From the IMG/VR virus record IMGVR_UViG_3300021424_003081, positions 1-26,820 of that record: DNA of 26,820 nt. One strand, written 5' to 3'. The position numbers were made by a program, and so were the translations under genes. Numbering within the stretch: position 1 is the stretch's first letter; every line of letters starts with the position of its first letter. Below, piece after piece: positions 6,607-13,601 of the stretch. Source of the DNA: a virus. The notes under the pieces are model-generated. The model ran no database searches. It had not been told where the DNA came from and saw nothing but the letters and a program-made list of their open reading frames with translations.

Positions 6607-6843
6607 ATGTCAGCCAATGGAATAGCACAATTAGCTCTAAAAAGAGACAGGCAAGATCAGAAATTAACCCTTGCAGGAACAGACAGGGCTGACCGTAATT
6701 TAGTTCAACCCGGTAGATACGCAGATACTTCAGCCGATGCTACACAATTGCCTACACGCTACAATGCGTCAAGTAACACCGGTTCATTGGTGGATAATCC
6801 GAACACCGGTGGCCTTAAAAAAGGCAGGCCCTGGGCGTCATAA
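6607..6843 (+). CDS. Small conserved phage protein, leaderless late gene
   Basis: The ATG at 6607 gives 78 residues, rich in Gln, Asp and Asn and low in hydrophobics: MSANGIAQLALKRDRQ, GTDRADRNLVQPGRY, then the end VDNPNTGGLKKGRPWAS. The 'YDT/ADA-TQLPTRY ... VDNPNTGGL-x-GRPW' ending is a pattern I know from conserved short proteins of aquatic T4-like phages, likely minor virion components, though I cannot name one. An in-frame TTG 15 bases earlier lies inside the promoter box and is rejected. The terminator just upstream isolates it from the early array. Confidence 0.75.
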   Translation: MSANGIAQLALKRDRQDQKLTLAGTDRADRNLVQPGRYADTSADATQLPTRYNASSNTGSLVDNPNTGGLKKGRPWAS

Positions 6844-6859
6844 ATGACATATTAATTAG

Positions 6860-6888
6860 TTGACGTCATTCCGTTAGTATAATATACT
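6860..6888 (+). promoter_or_regulatory. Sigma70-like promoter TTGACG-17-TATACT
   Basis: TTGACG at 6860-6865, a 17-base spacer, and TATACT at 6883-6888. It lies just upstream of a T4-type late box (6902-6909), forming an early/late tandem in front of the 543-residue membrane protein. A start near 6895 gives a leader of about 20 bases with no clear ribosome site. Confidence 0.6.
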
Positions 6889-6901
6889 AGCCATACAATT
6901 C

Positions 6902-6909
6902 TATAAATA
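6902..6909 (+). promoter_or_regulatory. T4-type late promoter TATAAATA, start next to ATG
   Basis: An exact TATAAATA followed by C. T4 spacing puts the first base at 6915, one base before the ATG at 6916, so the late message would be leaderless. Confidence 0.75.
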
Positions 6910-6915
6910 CACGCT

Positions 6916-8547
6916 ATGTTATTTGGATCACTAATCATGTTAGTGGCTGTGACCATTTCGGCAATCGCTGCATGGTATTCGGTCGAAGGTCTCACTGCTA
7001 TATTCAGTGCCGCAGTCATACCTGTTATCATTATGGGCGGCGCACTTGAAGCCGGCAAATTGGTTGCCACAGTTTGGTTACACAACAACTGGCAACGAGC
7101 CGGATGGGTATTCAAGGCCTATCTTGTTCCTGCTATCGTATTCCTAATGCTACTAACCAGTATGGGTATCTTTGGTTTCTTAAGCAAAGCACACAGTGAT
7201 CAAAGTTTGGTTTCCGGCGATGCTACCAGTAAGGTTGCTATATATGATGAAAAAATTAACACAGAAAGAGAAAACATAGCACAGGCCAAAAAGGCCATTG
7301 AGCAAATGAATGCCCAAGTAGATCAAATGCTAGGAAGAACAGATTCAGAACGAGGCACCGATAAAGCAGTTATTATTCGTAAGCAACAGGCCAAAGAACG
7401 AGCCGCATTACAATCAGAAATCACACGAAGTCAAAAAACAATTCAACAATTACAAGCCGAGCGAGCCCCATTGGCCGCAGAGGCTAGAAAGGTAGAGGCA
7501 GAAGTTGGACCTATCAAATATATTGCTGCTCTTATATACGGCGACAATCCCGATCAAAATATTCTTGAGCGGGCTGTACGTTGGGTTATTATACTTATTG
7601 TTATTGTATTTGATCCGCTAGCACTAACACTTATCCTCGCTGCCAACAAACAATTTGAATGGGCAAGACAGGGTCGTGGTGGTTGGATTCATGACGACGA
7701 TGCCGCCGCTATGGCTACCAATCCCAATCCGCCAGGCGTAGAACAACGACCTTGGACTGAGGCAGAGATTGCTGCGTTGAATCGGTTGGATGAAAAAATA
7801 AATCCCGATCGGGAGGCAGATGAATTTTTTGAACGAGCGCACCTAGCAGCACAAGCAGCAGATATGTTAGATGAGCAACATCGTGCTGAACAAGCAAATA
7901 CCGAGGCAGACCAAATTAAACAGGACGAAGATTTAAATATACCCGTTCTCGAAAATGAAGAAATGTGGGCACAACGAGTGATCGACGAACAGCCAAAATA
8001 TCCAGCCGACGATGGTGCTTTGACTGACAATCAAATTGCTCAGATTCGATCATTTATAGAGGAAGAACAAACGGTTCCAGCAGCTACCGCAACAGAGGAA
8101 CCCACGGAAGAGTTGCCACCACCTGTAGATGAATTTAATACGCCCGTCAGACGCGGTGCAGACTATGCTGTGCGTTACAAAGGCAAAGTGTACAACCTAG
8201 ATGCATTTAACAAACTGTATCCGGGCATGTCCATACAGGCCGACAATGACAAATTGCAAGCAGCCAGTCAGTGCGGTTTTGGAGAACGATTCCCAGATAC
8301 GCCCATGAAGGGTGATATGTTTATTAGAACAGATTATCTTCCTGACCGACTGTTTAAATGGAATGGTCAAAAATGGATCGAAGTAGATAAAAACTCCACT
8401 GACAGTTACACTTACAATCAGGCTTACATTCAGCATCTGATTGAAAAGCTTGAAGCCGGCGAATATGAAATTGAAGACCTCAGCGACGCCGAACAAGCTC
8501 AAGTTGAACAACAGATCGAAGAAATATTGAAAGGCAAGCGTGGATAG
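6916..8547 (+). CDS. Conserved phage membrane/coiled-coil protein (543 aa)
   Basis: Residues 5-24 and 29-50 are hydrophobic, as are 68-89 (VPAIVFLMLLTSMGIFGFLS), followed by a long coiled coil at about 107-200. A further span lies at about 222-243 (WVIILIVIVFDPLALTLILA). From about 260 the protein is acidic and low in complexity, ending in a compact domain (about 450-540) with GDMFIRTDYLPDRLFKWNG and EDLSDAEQAQVEQQIEEIL. The N-terminal 'VEGL-x-AIFSAAVIPVIIMGGALE' block and the C-terminal block are shared by proteins of aquatic T4-like phages whose role is unknown. A cytoplasmic tail anchored to the inner membrane could organise assembly or secretion; this is inference. Tandem early and late promoters precede it. 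Confidence 0.8.
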   Translation: MLFGSLIMLVAVTISAIAAWYSVEGLTAIFSAAVIPVIIMGGALEAGKLVATVWLHNNWQRAGWVFKAYLVPAIVFLMLLTSMGIFGFLSKAHSDQSLVSGDATSKVAIYDEKINTERENIAQAKKAIEQMNAQVDQMLGRTDSERGTDKAVIIRKQQAKERAALQSEITRSQKTIQQLQAERAPLAAEARKVEAEVGPIKYIAALIYGDNPDQNILERAVRWVIILIVIVFDPLALTLILAANKQFEWARQGRGGWIHDDDAAAMATNPNPPGVEQRPWTEAEIAALNRLDEKINPDREADEFFERAHLAAQAADMLDEQHRAEQANTEADQIKQDEDLNIPVLENEEMWAQRVIDEQPKYPADDGALTDNQIAQIRSFIEEEQTVPAATATEEPTEELPPPVDEFNTPVRRGADYAVRYKGKVYNLDAFNKLYPGMSIQADNDKLQAASQCGFGERFPDTPMKGDMFIRTDYLPDRLFKWNGQKWIEVDKNSTDSYTYNQAYIQHLIEKLEAGEYEIEDLSDAEQAQVEQQIEEILKGKRG

Positions 8548-8890
8548 TAATTTAGTTACCCCGCCCGACATTATACACAACGGGTTGTATTCAGTGTTAT
8601 TAGTTGACCTAGACCAAATTGATTTGGATGCAGTTATAAGATTTTGCCAATATTCTGCAGATGCTTATAACGTGTATGCGTATACTCCTAACATGAATAA
8701 CAATCATTGGTTACAACAAGCAGTGGAAGCATGCGATACTATTATTGTGAATTCTAGACTGGACCAGTTCAAATCATTGTGTCTACTTGATAAAACATAC
8801 TATTATGGCGATAAGTTTTACATAGAAAATCCTCGACGCATAACTGATCCTGTACACTTTTTTGCAGCACAAGCCCACGAAAATAAATAA
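8540..8890 (+). CDS. Conserved phage protein of unknown function, GTG start
   Basis: GTG 8540 overlaps the previous stop by eight bases and gives 116 residues. It begins polar, then NGLYSVLLVDLDQIDLDAVI, a helix, VYAYTPNMNNNHWLQQAVEACDTIIVNSR and a C-terminal YYYGDKFYIENPRRITDPVHFF. The alternating strand/helix order (LLVD, VYAYT, TIIVNS) is a small Rossmann-like alpha/beta layout. No nucleotide-binding glycine loop is present. An internal ATG is not suitably placed, so GTG is favoured. Function unknown. Confidence 0.7.
   Translation: MDSNLVTPPDIIHNGLYSVLLVDLDQIDLDAVIRFCQYSADAYNVYAYTPNMNNNHWLQQAVEACDTIIVNSRLDQFKSLCLLDKTYYYGDKFYIENPRRITDPVHFFAAQAHENK
8882..8889 (+). promoter_or_regulatory. 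Possible late promoter variant (AATAAATA) for bS21
   Basis: AATAAATAATCTTATG overlaps the preceding stop codon. By T4 spacing the first transcribed base is 8895, exactly the A of the bS21 ATG. It closely resembles the box at 6594-6601. The box also arises from the codons AAT AAA TAA, so chance is possible. Confidence 0.4.
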
Positions 8891-8894
8891 TCTT

Positions 8895-9131
8895 ATGTAT
8901 GAAAAATCAAACAAAGTAATAGGTAATTTGGTGGTAGTTACACACGACAATGTAGAAAAGGCTTTACGCAAATTCAAGAAAAAAGTGGCCGAAAGTGGCC
9001 TTTTGCAGAATTTACGTGAACGCGAAACCTATGAAAAACCAACTACTCGTCGCAAGAAAGCAAAAGCAGCAGCACGCCGACGTTGGCAAAAGAGATTGGC
9101 CGACGAGCAATTACCCAAAAAACTGTACTGA
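8895..9131 (+). CDS. rpsU: Ribosomal protein bS21, phage-encoded
   Basis: A 78-residue homolog of ribosomal protein bS21. The core NVEKALRKFKKK, ESGLLQNLRERETYEKPTTR and RKKAKAAARRRWQKRL matches the family signature (ALRRFKR, G-x-L, R-x-REFYEKPT, RKRAKA) and ends in LY like cellular bS21. In the 30S subunit bS21 sits by the anti-SD helix and mRNA exit, and affects start-site selection. An in-frame TTG at 8862 is rejected for ATG 8895, as the longer form runs into the previous gene. It overlaps the next gene by one base (TGATG). The lysine/arginine-rich C-terminus is intact, so a functional protein is likely. Phage bS21 has been reported from other aquatic phages. Confidence 0.93.
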   Translation: MYEKSNKVIGNLVVVTHDNVEKALRKFKKKVAESGLLQNLRERETYEKPTTRRKKAKAAARRRWQKRLADEQLPKKLY

Positions 9132-9376
9132 TGTACATAGAGTTTCGCTTGCCAATGGGTGCCGGCGGAGCAGCAGCAGGCGCGGCACTTGCTCAAATTA
9201 GAAAAGACCTAGATACATGGGCAACCAGGTACCAGATTGCTGCTTATAGAACCAAAATACACAAGTATACATATCGGTTAAGTTTTGACAACAACAAAGA
9301 TTACACACAATTTGCACTTACATGGAATCCTAGATATACAGTCAGTAATAATTTTGTTCTAATCAACCCAAAATAA
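9131..9376 (+). CDS. Small conserved phage protein coupled to bS21 (81 aa)
   Basis: ATG 9131 shares a base with the bS21 stop, so translation is coupled. The 81 residues begin MYIEFRLPMGAGGAAAGAAL, a glycine/alanine-rich helix, then TWATRYQIAAYRTKIHK and a strand-rich end with LSFDNNKDYTQFALTWNPRY. The 'YIEFRLPxGAGG' start and 'DYTQFALTW' end recur in small proteins of aquatic T4-like phages, without a known function. Longer start codons upstream lie inside bS21 and are rejected. Confidence 0.75.
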   Translation: MYIEFRLPMGAGGAAAGAALAQIRKDLDTWATRYQIAAYRTKIHKYTYRLSFDNNKDYTQFALTWNPRYTVSNNFVLINPK

Positions 9377-9405
9377 TTGTAGCACACTGTGAAATTTAGT
9401 ATAAT
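9377..9405 (+). promoter_or_regulatory. Sigma70-like promoter for dnaK
   Basis: TTGTAG at 9377-9382, 17-base spacer, TATAAT at 9400-9405. It immediately follows the preceding stop codon. A start near 9412 gives a leader of about 63 bases before the dnaK ATG. Together with the late box at 9411-9418 it makes an early/late tandem. Confidence 0.8.
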
Positions 9406-9410
9406 TGATG

Positions 9411-9418
9411 TATAAATA
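9411..9418 (+). promoter_or_regulatory. T4-type late promoter for dnaK
   Basis: An exact TATAAATA six bases after the -10 of the sigma70-like promoter. T4 spacing puts the start near 9424. The leader contains a small imperfect hairpin (TGTG..GG at 9421-9428 with CC-CACA at 9439-9444) and a strong AAGGAG. Confidence 0.75.
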
Positions 9419-9448
9419 ATTGTGTAGGGTGCTTCGGGCCCACAAAAT

Positions 9449-9468
9449 ACTTGCTTAATTAAGGAGAA
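9449..9468 (+). promoter_or_regulatory. Shared chaperone-gene leader element (dnaK copy)
   Basis: ACTTGCTTA (9449-9457), three bases, then AAGGAGAA (9461-9468) before ATG 9475. The same two blocks, four bases apart, precede hsp20 (11411-11431). The AAGGAGAA part is simply a strong ribosome site; the ACTTGCTTA part is unexplained. Confidence 0.45.
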
Positions 9469-9474
9469 AAATAA

Positions 9475-11361
9475 ATGAGTACTATCATTGGTATTGATCT
9501 TGGTACCACCAATAGCTGCGTAGCAGTTGTCGAAAACGGAATCCCTAAAATAATTGAAAATTCAGAAGGCGCACGTACTACGCCCAGCATTGTGGCCTAT
9601 ACCTCAGACGAAGTTCTGGTAGGCGCTGGCGCCAAACGTCAGGCTGTAACCAATCCCAAGAACACTATCTATGCTGCCAAGCGACTGATCGGACGCAAGT
9701 TCATGGAGCAGGCTGTACAAAAAGACATCAATCTCATGCCCTATGAAATCATGGAGAGCAAGAACGGTGATGCTTGGGTACAGGCCAACGGCCAAGAACT
9801 GGCGCCTCCGCAAATCTCAGCTGAAGTGCTACGCAAGATGAAAAAGACCGCTGAAGACTATCTTGGGCACGAAGTAACACGAGCAGTAATTACAGTCCCT
9901 GCATATTTCAATGATAGCCAGCGTCAGGCCACCAAAGATGCGGGTGCTATTGCTGGACTTGAGGTATTACGTATAATCAACGAGCCAACGGCAGCAGCCC
10001 TGGCATATGGAGCAGACAAGAGTGACAAAAAAGACCGTAAAATTGCTGTGTATGATCTTGGTGGCGGTACCTTTGATATATCTATTATCGACATCGCTGA
10101 TGTGGATGGTGATAAACAATTCGAAGTACTTAGCACCAATGGGGATACATTCCTAGGAGGCGAAGATTTTGATCAACGCATTATGGATTACCTTATTACT
10201 GAATTTAAGAAGGAATCTGGAGTTAATCTCGGCCGAGACGTAATGGCGCTACAGCGACTAAAAGAAGCTGCCGAGCGTACCAAGATTGAGTTGTCCAACA
10301 ACACACAAACAGATGTAAACTTACCTTACATCACTGCTGATGCCACTGGTCCAAAACATCTTAACATTAAAATTACTCGAGCCAAATTAGAAAGTCTAGT
10401 TGATGATCTAATTCAGCGTACCATCGAACCATGCCGTACAGCAATGCAAGATGCTGGAGTAACTGCCGGCGATATAGATGAGATTATTTTAGTTGGTGGC
10501 CAAACACGTATGCCCAAAGTGCAAGAAGCGGTTGAACAGTTATTCGGACGAGCACCACGTCGTGATGTTAATCCAGATGAAGCAGTAGCAGCCGGAGCAG
10601 CAGTACAAGGTGCTGTACTAGGTGGTGATCGTAAAGATGTGCTATTACTTGATGTTACCCCACTGAGCCTAGGTATTGAAACCATGGGCGGAGTGATGAC
10701 CAAACTAATACCAAAGAATACAACTATTCCTACCAAGCATAGTCAAGTGTTCAGCACAGCTGAAGACAATCAGCCTGCAGTTACTATCAAAGTCTATCAA
10801 GGTGAACGTGAACTAGTACAGCACAACAAACTGCTAGGCGAATTTAATTTAGAAGGTATCGATCCTGCACCTAGAGGTATGCCCCAAATTGAAGTTGTTC
10901 TAGATGTAGATGCAAATGGCATTCTTAAAGTAAGTGCTCGAGACAAAAAAACTGGCAAAGAAAATCGGATTACCATTAAATCTGATAGTGGTCTAAGTCA
11001 AGAACAGATTGAGGCGATGATTCGCGATGCTGAAACAAATGCCGCTGCGGATCGAAAGCAACTAGAGCTCATTGAAACTCGTAACCAAGCGGATTCAGTG
11101 ATCCACCAAGTAAGAACTGATCTGAAAGAAGTTGGGGGCAAACTCGCAGAAGATCAGACGAAGACAATAAACGATAAAATAAGTGAACTAGAACAAGCCA
11201 TTGCAGGCACAGACCGAGAAGCAATTACAACAAAATTGACTGAATTGTTTGTTGCCTCAAATGCAATCAACGAAGCAAAACAGCCGTCAACTACAGAGCA
11301 ATCTGTAAAGCCCACTGCAGATGACAATGTAGTAGATGCTGAGTTTACAGAAAAGCCGTAA
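9475..11361 (+). CDS. dnaK: Molecular chaperone DnaK (Hsp70), full length
   Basis: A complete Hsp70 of 628 residues (E. coli DnaK has 638). The ATPase domain (about 1-385) begins [19 protein letters not shown] and has the [44 protein letters not shown] and [14 protein letters not shown] blocks. Then come the linker [18 protein letters not shown], the beta-sandwich substrate domain ([27 protein letters not shown]) and a lid of five helices. It ends [10 protein letters not shown], like the cellular DnaK tail. All key motifs are intact, so it is expected to bind ATP and fold client proteins, needing host DnaJ and GrpE, which are not in the window. It has its own early and late promoters and an AAGGAG site. 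Wording is closest to proteobacterial DnaK, so recent host capture is likely. Confidence 0.98.
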   Translation: MSTIIGIDLGTTNSCVAVVENGIPKIIENSEGARTTPSIVAYTSDEVLVGAGAKRQAVTNPKNTIYAAKRLIGRKFMEQAVQKDINLMPYEIMESKNGDAWVQANGQELAPPQISAEVLRKMKKTAEDYLGHEVTRAVITVPAYFNDSQRQATKDAGAIAGLEVLRIINEPTAAALAYGADKSDKKDRKIAVYDLGGGTFDISIIDIADVDGDKQFEVLSTNGDTFLGGEDFDQRIMDYLITEFKKESGVNLGRDVMALQRLKEAAERTKIELSNNTQTDVNLPYITADATGPKHLNIKITRAKLESLVDDLIQRTIEPCRTAMQDAGVTAGDIDEIILVGGQTRMPKVQEAVEQLFGRAPRRDVNPDEAVAAGAAVQGAVLGGDRKDVLLLDVTPLSLGIETMGGVMTKLIPKNTTIPTKHSQVFSTAEDNQPAVTIKVYQGERELVQHNKLLGEFNLEGIDPAPRGMPQIEVVLDVDANGILKVSARDKKTGKENRITIKSDSGLSQEQIEAMIRDAETNAAADRKQLELIETRNQADSVIHQVRTDLKEVGGKLAEDQTKTINDKISELEQAIAGTDREAITTKLTELFVASNAINEAKQPSTTEQSVKPTADDNVVDAEFTEKP

Positions 11362-11371
11362 AGAATATGCG

Positions 11372-11398
11372 GTGTAGATGCCCGGGTGGGGTCTACAC
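11372..11398 (+). other. Intergenic hairpin between dnaK and hsp20, no U-tract
   Basis: Perfect 7-bp stem GTGTAGA (11372-11378) with TCTACAC (11392-11398) around a C/G-rich loop that can pair further (CCC with GGG). No T-run follows, so it is not a standard terminator; an RNase processing or stability element is more likely. Confidence 0.6.
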
Positions 11399-11437
11399 TC
11401 ATATGTCATAACTTGCTTATAGAAAGGAGAACGTATT

Positions 11438-11875
11438 ATGACAACTTATACAATTAGCACTTTTGATTTACCAACACTTCATCGCCATGCTGTAGGCTTT
11501 GATAGATTGTTCAACGAACTAGGACGCACTTTTGCCAATAGTAAAGCCGACAACTATCCGCCTCACAACATTGTTCGAATTGACGAAAATCACTATGCCA
11601 TCCAACTAGCGGTTGCTGGCTTCAGTGAAGATGAACTTGATATTGAATACAAAGAAAATGTTCTAACGATTCGAGGCGAACAAAAGCAAAAAGATGAATA
11701 CGAATACTTGCACCGTGGCATCAGTGCAAGAACTTTCACTCGTCATTTTACTTTAGCTGACAATGTGGAAGTTAAAGGCGCTACAGTAATTAATGGTATT
11801 TTGGCAGTTAGTTTGGAGCATATTGTTCCCGAAGAACAAAAGCCCAAGAAGATTGCAATTACATTCGCTAAGTAG
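11438..11875 (+). CDS. hsp20: Small heat shock protein Hsp20 (IbpA-like)
   Basis: A 145-residue small heat shock protein. A short N-terminal arm (FDLPTLHRHAVGFDRLF) leads into the alpha-crystallin domain, about residues 40-138: NIVRIDENHYAIQLAVAGFS, LDIEYKENVLTIRGEQ, the RTFTRHFTLADNVEVKGATV strands and the signature NGILAVSLEH. It ends with a short IAITFAK tail. Such proteins hold unfolding proteins in a refoldable state for DnaK. Family members occur in many T4-like cyanophages. AAGGAG lies eight bases before ATG 11438. It sits between dnaK and clpS, flanked by two hairpins lacking U-tracts, so the three genes may form a processed transcript. Confidence 0.97.
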   Translation: MTTYTISTFDLPTLHRHAVGFDRLFNELGRTFANSKADNYPPHNIVRIDENHYAIQLAVAGFSEDELDIEYKENVLTIRGEQKQKDEYEYLHRGISARTFTRHFTLADNVEVKGATVINGILAVSLEHIVPEEQKPKKIAITFAK

Positions 11876-11884
11876 TATAATAAC

Positions 11885-11908
11885 AGTAGGGGGATACATC
11901 CCCCTACT
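11885..11908 (+). other. Strong intergenic hairpin between hsp20 and clpS
   Basis: An almost perfect inverted repeat, AGTAGGGGGAT / ATCCCCCTACT (11885-11895 with 11898-11908), with five G-C pairs in a row. No T-run follows on either strand. It could end transcription weakly, or act as a processing site or RNA stabiliser between the two genes. Confidence 0.75.
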
Positions 11909-11923
11909 TAAACCTACAAGACC

Positions 11924-12235
11924 ATGAGCAAAACAGATATTGTAGTCAAACCTAGGATTCAAATCAAAACAAACATCCAGCCACCCAGTTTGTTTAATGT
12001 AATATATCTAAACGATAATGTAACAACTATGGAATTTGTTGTAGAATCTCTCAAAACAATTTTCCATCATTCAGAGCAAACTGCACATGAAATAACTTTG
12101 AAAATTCATCAAGAAGGATCTAGCGTGGTTAGTACTTTACCTTATGAAATAGCTGAACAAAAAGGTGTAGAAGCAACTCTTCTTGCTCGTAACAACGGCT
12201 TTCCTCTCAACGTAAAATTAGAACCAGCTAATTGA
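11924..12235 (+). CDS. clpS: ClpS, N-end rule adaptor of ClpA/ClpP
   Basis: A 103-residue ClpS. The flexible N-terminal tail (1-19) that drives ClpA engagement precedes the core: FNVIYLNDNVTTMEFVVESL, HHSEQTAHEITLKIHQEGSS and EIAEQKGVEATLLARNNGFP, ending in the PLNVKLEP strand. N30, D31, M36 and H62 correspond to the substrate-pocket residues of E. coli ClpS (N34, D35, M40, H66), so recognition of N-terminal Leu/Phe/Tyr/Trp is probably kept. The phage protein would steer host ClpAP proteolysis. Ribosome site is weak (ACAAGACC). The next ATG follows the stop directly. Confidence 0.95.
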   Translation: MSKTDIVVKPRIQIKTNIQPPSLFNVIYLNDNVTTMEFVVESLKTIFHHSEQTAHEITLKIHQEGSSVVSTLPYEIAEQKGVEATLLARNNGFPLNVKLEPAN

Positions 12236-12712
12236 ATGATATTCAATAAAATACGAGAACTTAAGGATAAGGGACTTAAGATTGGGATTACTTTTTCGAC
12301 TTTTGATTTATGCCACGCCGGTCATATTGCAATGTTGGCAGAGGCTAAGAATCACTGCGATTATCTTATCGCCGGGCTGCAAACCGACCCCACAATTGAC
12401 CGTCCGGATATAAAAAATCCACCCGTACAGAGTGTCGTGGAGCGACAGATTCAATTGGCGGCATGTCGCTATGTGGATGAAGTGGTTGTATATCAGACTG
12501 AGCAAGATTTAGTTGACATTCTTTTGACCCTGCCTATTGATGTGCGTATACTGGGTATAGAATACGCAGAAAAAGATTTTACTGGTGCACAAGAATGTTA
12601 CAATCGTCGAATTGAATTGGTGTTTAACCAACGCGATCATTCGTTCAGTTCCAGTAGTCTGCGTAGACGTGTAGCAGCAGCCGAAGCTGATAGAGCCCTC
12701 AGGAGTCAATGA
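12236..12712 (+). CDS. Cytidylyltransferase-like nucleotidyltransferase
   Basis: A 158-residue protein of the HxGH nucleotidyltransferase superfamily. The signature is ITFSTFDLCHAGHIAMLAEAK with H27 and H30, followed by DYLIAGLQTD and VVERQIQLAACRYVDEVVVY. A late SFSSSSLRRR block stands where family members carry the second substrate-binding motif (S-T/S-T/S-x-L/I-x-x-R). It resembles TagD-type glycerol-3-phosphate cytidylyltransferase and RfaE C-terminal domains; the substrate is not fixed by the sequence. It would make a CDP- or ADP-activated headgroup or sugar. It follows clpS with no gap and overlaps the exonuclease gene by four bases. Such enzymes are common passengers in aquatic T4-like phages. 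Confidence 0.85.
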   Translation: MIFNKIRELKDKGLKIGITFSTFDLCHAGHIAMLAEAKNHCDYLIAGLQTDPTIDRPDIKNPPVQSVVERQIQLAACRYVDEVVVYQTEQDLVDILLTLPIDVRILGIEYAEKDFTGAQECYNRRIELVFNQRDHSFSSSSLRRRVAAAEADRALRSQ

Positions 12713-13245
12713 TGGATGTAATGCTGGATCTTGAAACGCTGAGCACAAGACCATGGTCAGTTATTTTAACTTTCGGCGCAGTCAAGTTTAGCCCCTGGGA
12801 GTCGGATGTTGATCAAGGTCAAGGCCTATACTTAAAACCAGATGTTGACGAACAACTATCTATGGACCGACACGTTCAAGACGAAACAGTTGCCTGGTGG
12901 GGAACACAAACTGAAGAAGTAAGAGAAGAAGCTATGGGCATGGATGGTCGCATAAGTGTAAATGATATGTTGGATCAGCTCAATCGCTTTTTGGTTGGTG
13001 CAGATAATATTTGGTGTCAAGGACCTGCTTTTGACATTGTTATACTAGAAGATCTATATAGACAAGTTGGTCGTCCGACTCCGTGGCAATTTTGGCAGAT
13101 AAGAGACAGCCGTACATTGTTTAGTGTTCATGGTGATCCAAGAGAAAAAAACAGACACGGTGCTCACAATGCATTGATTGATTGTTATTATCAGGCTAGA
13201 GCTGTACAGCATATATACAAAATAGTAGGAGTAAAAAAACGATAA
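12709..13245 (+). CDS. DEDDh-type 3'-5' exonuclease (DexA-like)
   Basis: A 178-residue exonuclease. Exo I is MLDLETLSTRPWSVILTFGA with D7 and E9; Exo II holds D109 (QGPAFDIVIL) and Exo III is HGAHNALIDCYYQAR with H153 and D158, giving the DEDDh catalytic set. It is close to the T4 DexA and Rv2179c-like groups, which trim DNA or RNA 3' ends. Start: ATG 12709 overlaps the previous stop, with AGGAG a few bases upstream; ATG 12712 is an alternative. Likely roles are host DNA degradation or RNA turnover. Confidence 0.9.
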   Translation: MMDVMLDLETLSTRPWSVILTFGAVKFSPWESDVDQGQGLYLKPDVDEQLSMDRHVQDETVAWWGTQTEEVREEAMGMDGRISVNDMLDQLNRFLVGADNIWCQGPAFDIVILEDLYRQVGRPTPWQFWQIRDSRTLFSVHGDPREKNRHGAHNALIDCYYQARAVQHIYKIVGVKKR

Positions 13246-13559
13246 TGGATATTATTTTTAATAGACAAATAGCAGAAGAATTAAGTGAAAGATACACTGT
13301 TCTTGAACTAGAACCACACGATGTAGAAGGACAAATATTAGAAACATTTTGTGTAGTGCCCGGAGATCAAATTCCGTTAGAAGAAGTTGTTAAACTGGAT
13401 CACTGGAAAAAGCTACACAATACATTTGTACAGGCCAACAAAGACAAAAACGCAAAACTGTGCTACGACTTACGTCCATATCTCAAAGGCAAGTGGGGCG
13501 GCGAACTAGACGAATTTTATGACATAGTTTGCGGCAGATTTGATCATCAAGAAACATAA
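13245..13559 (+). CDS. Conserved small phage protein (104 aa)
   Basis: Starts at the ATG that overlaps the exonuclease stop (TAATG). It has an N-terminal helix, then YTVLELEPHDVEGQILETFC, and a C-terminal half with KLHNTFVQANKDKNAKLCYD and LKGKWGGELDEFYDIVC. The 'RYTVLELEP' start and 'LRPYLKGKWGGELDEFYD' end recur in short proteins beside phage exonucleases. No catalytic motif seen. Coupled expression suggests a partner role with the exonuclease, but this is only context. Confidence 0.7.
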   Translation: MDIIFNRQIAEELSERYTVLELEPHDVEGQILETFCVVPGDQIPLEEVVKLDHWKKLHNTFVQANKDKNAKLCYDLRPYLKGKWGGELDEFYDIVCGRFDHQET

Positions 13560-13583
13560 TATTGGTATTTTATCATGCCACGG

Positions 13584-13592
13584 TGTTATGAT
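13584..13592 (+). promoter_or_regulatory. Extended -10 promoter candidate (TGTTATGAT)
   Basis: TGT-TATGAT with the hexamer at 13587-13592, followed by ATATACTGTATG. The -35 is poor (TTGGTA at 13562-13567, 19-base spacer). The following CTGTAT matches the motif after other early promoters. The predicted start is within a few bases of ATG 13602, again nearly leaderless. Confidence 0.45.
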
Positions 13593-13601
13593 ATATACTG
13601 T

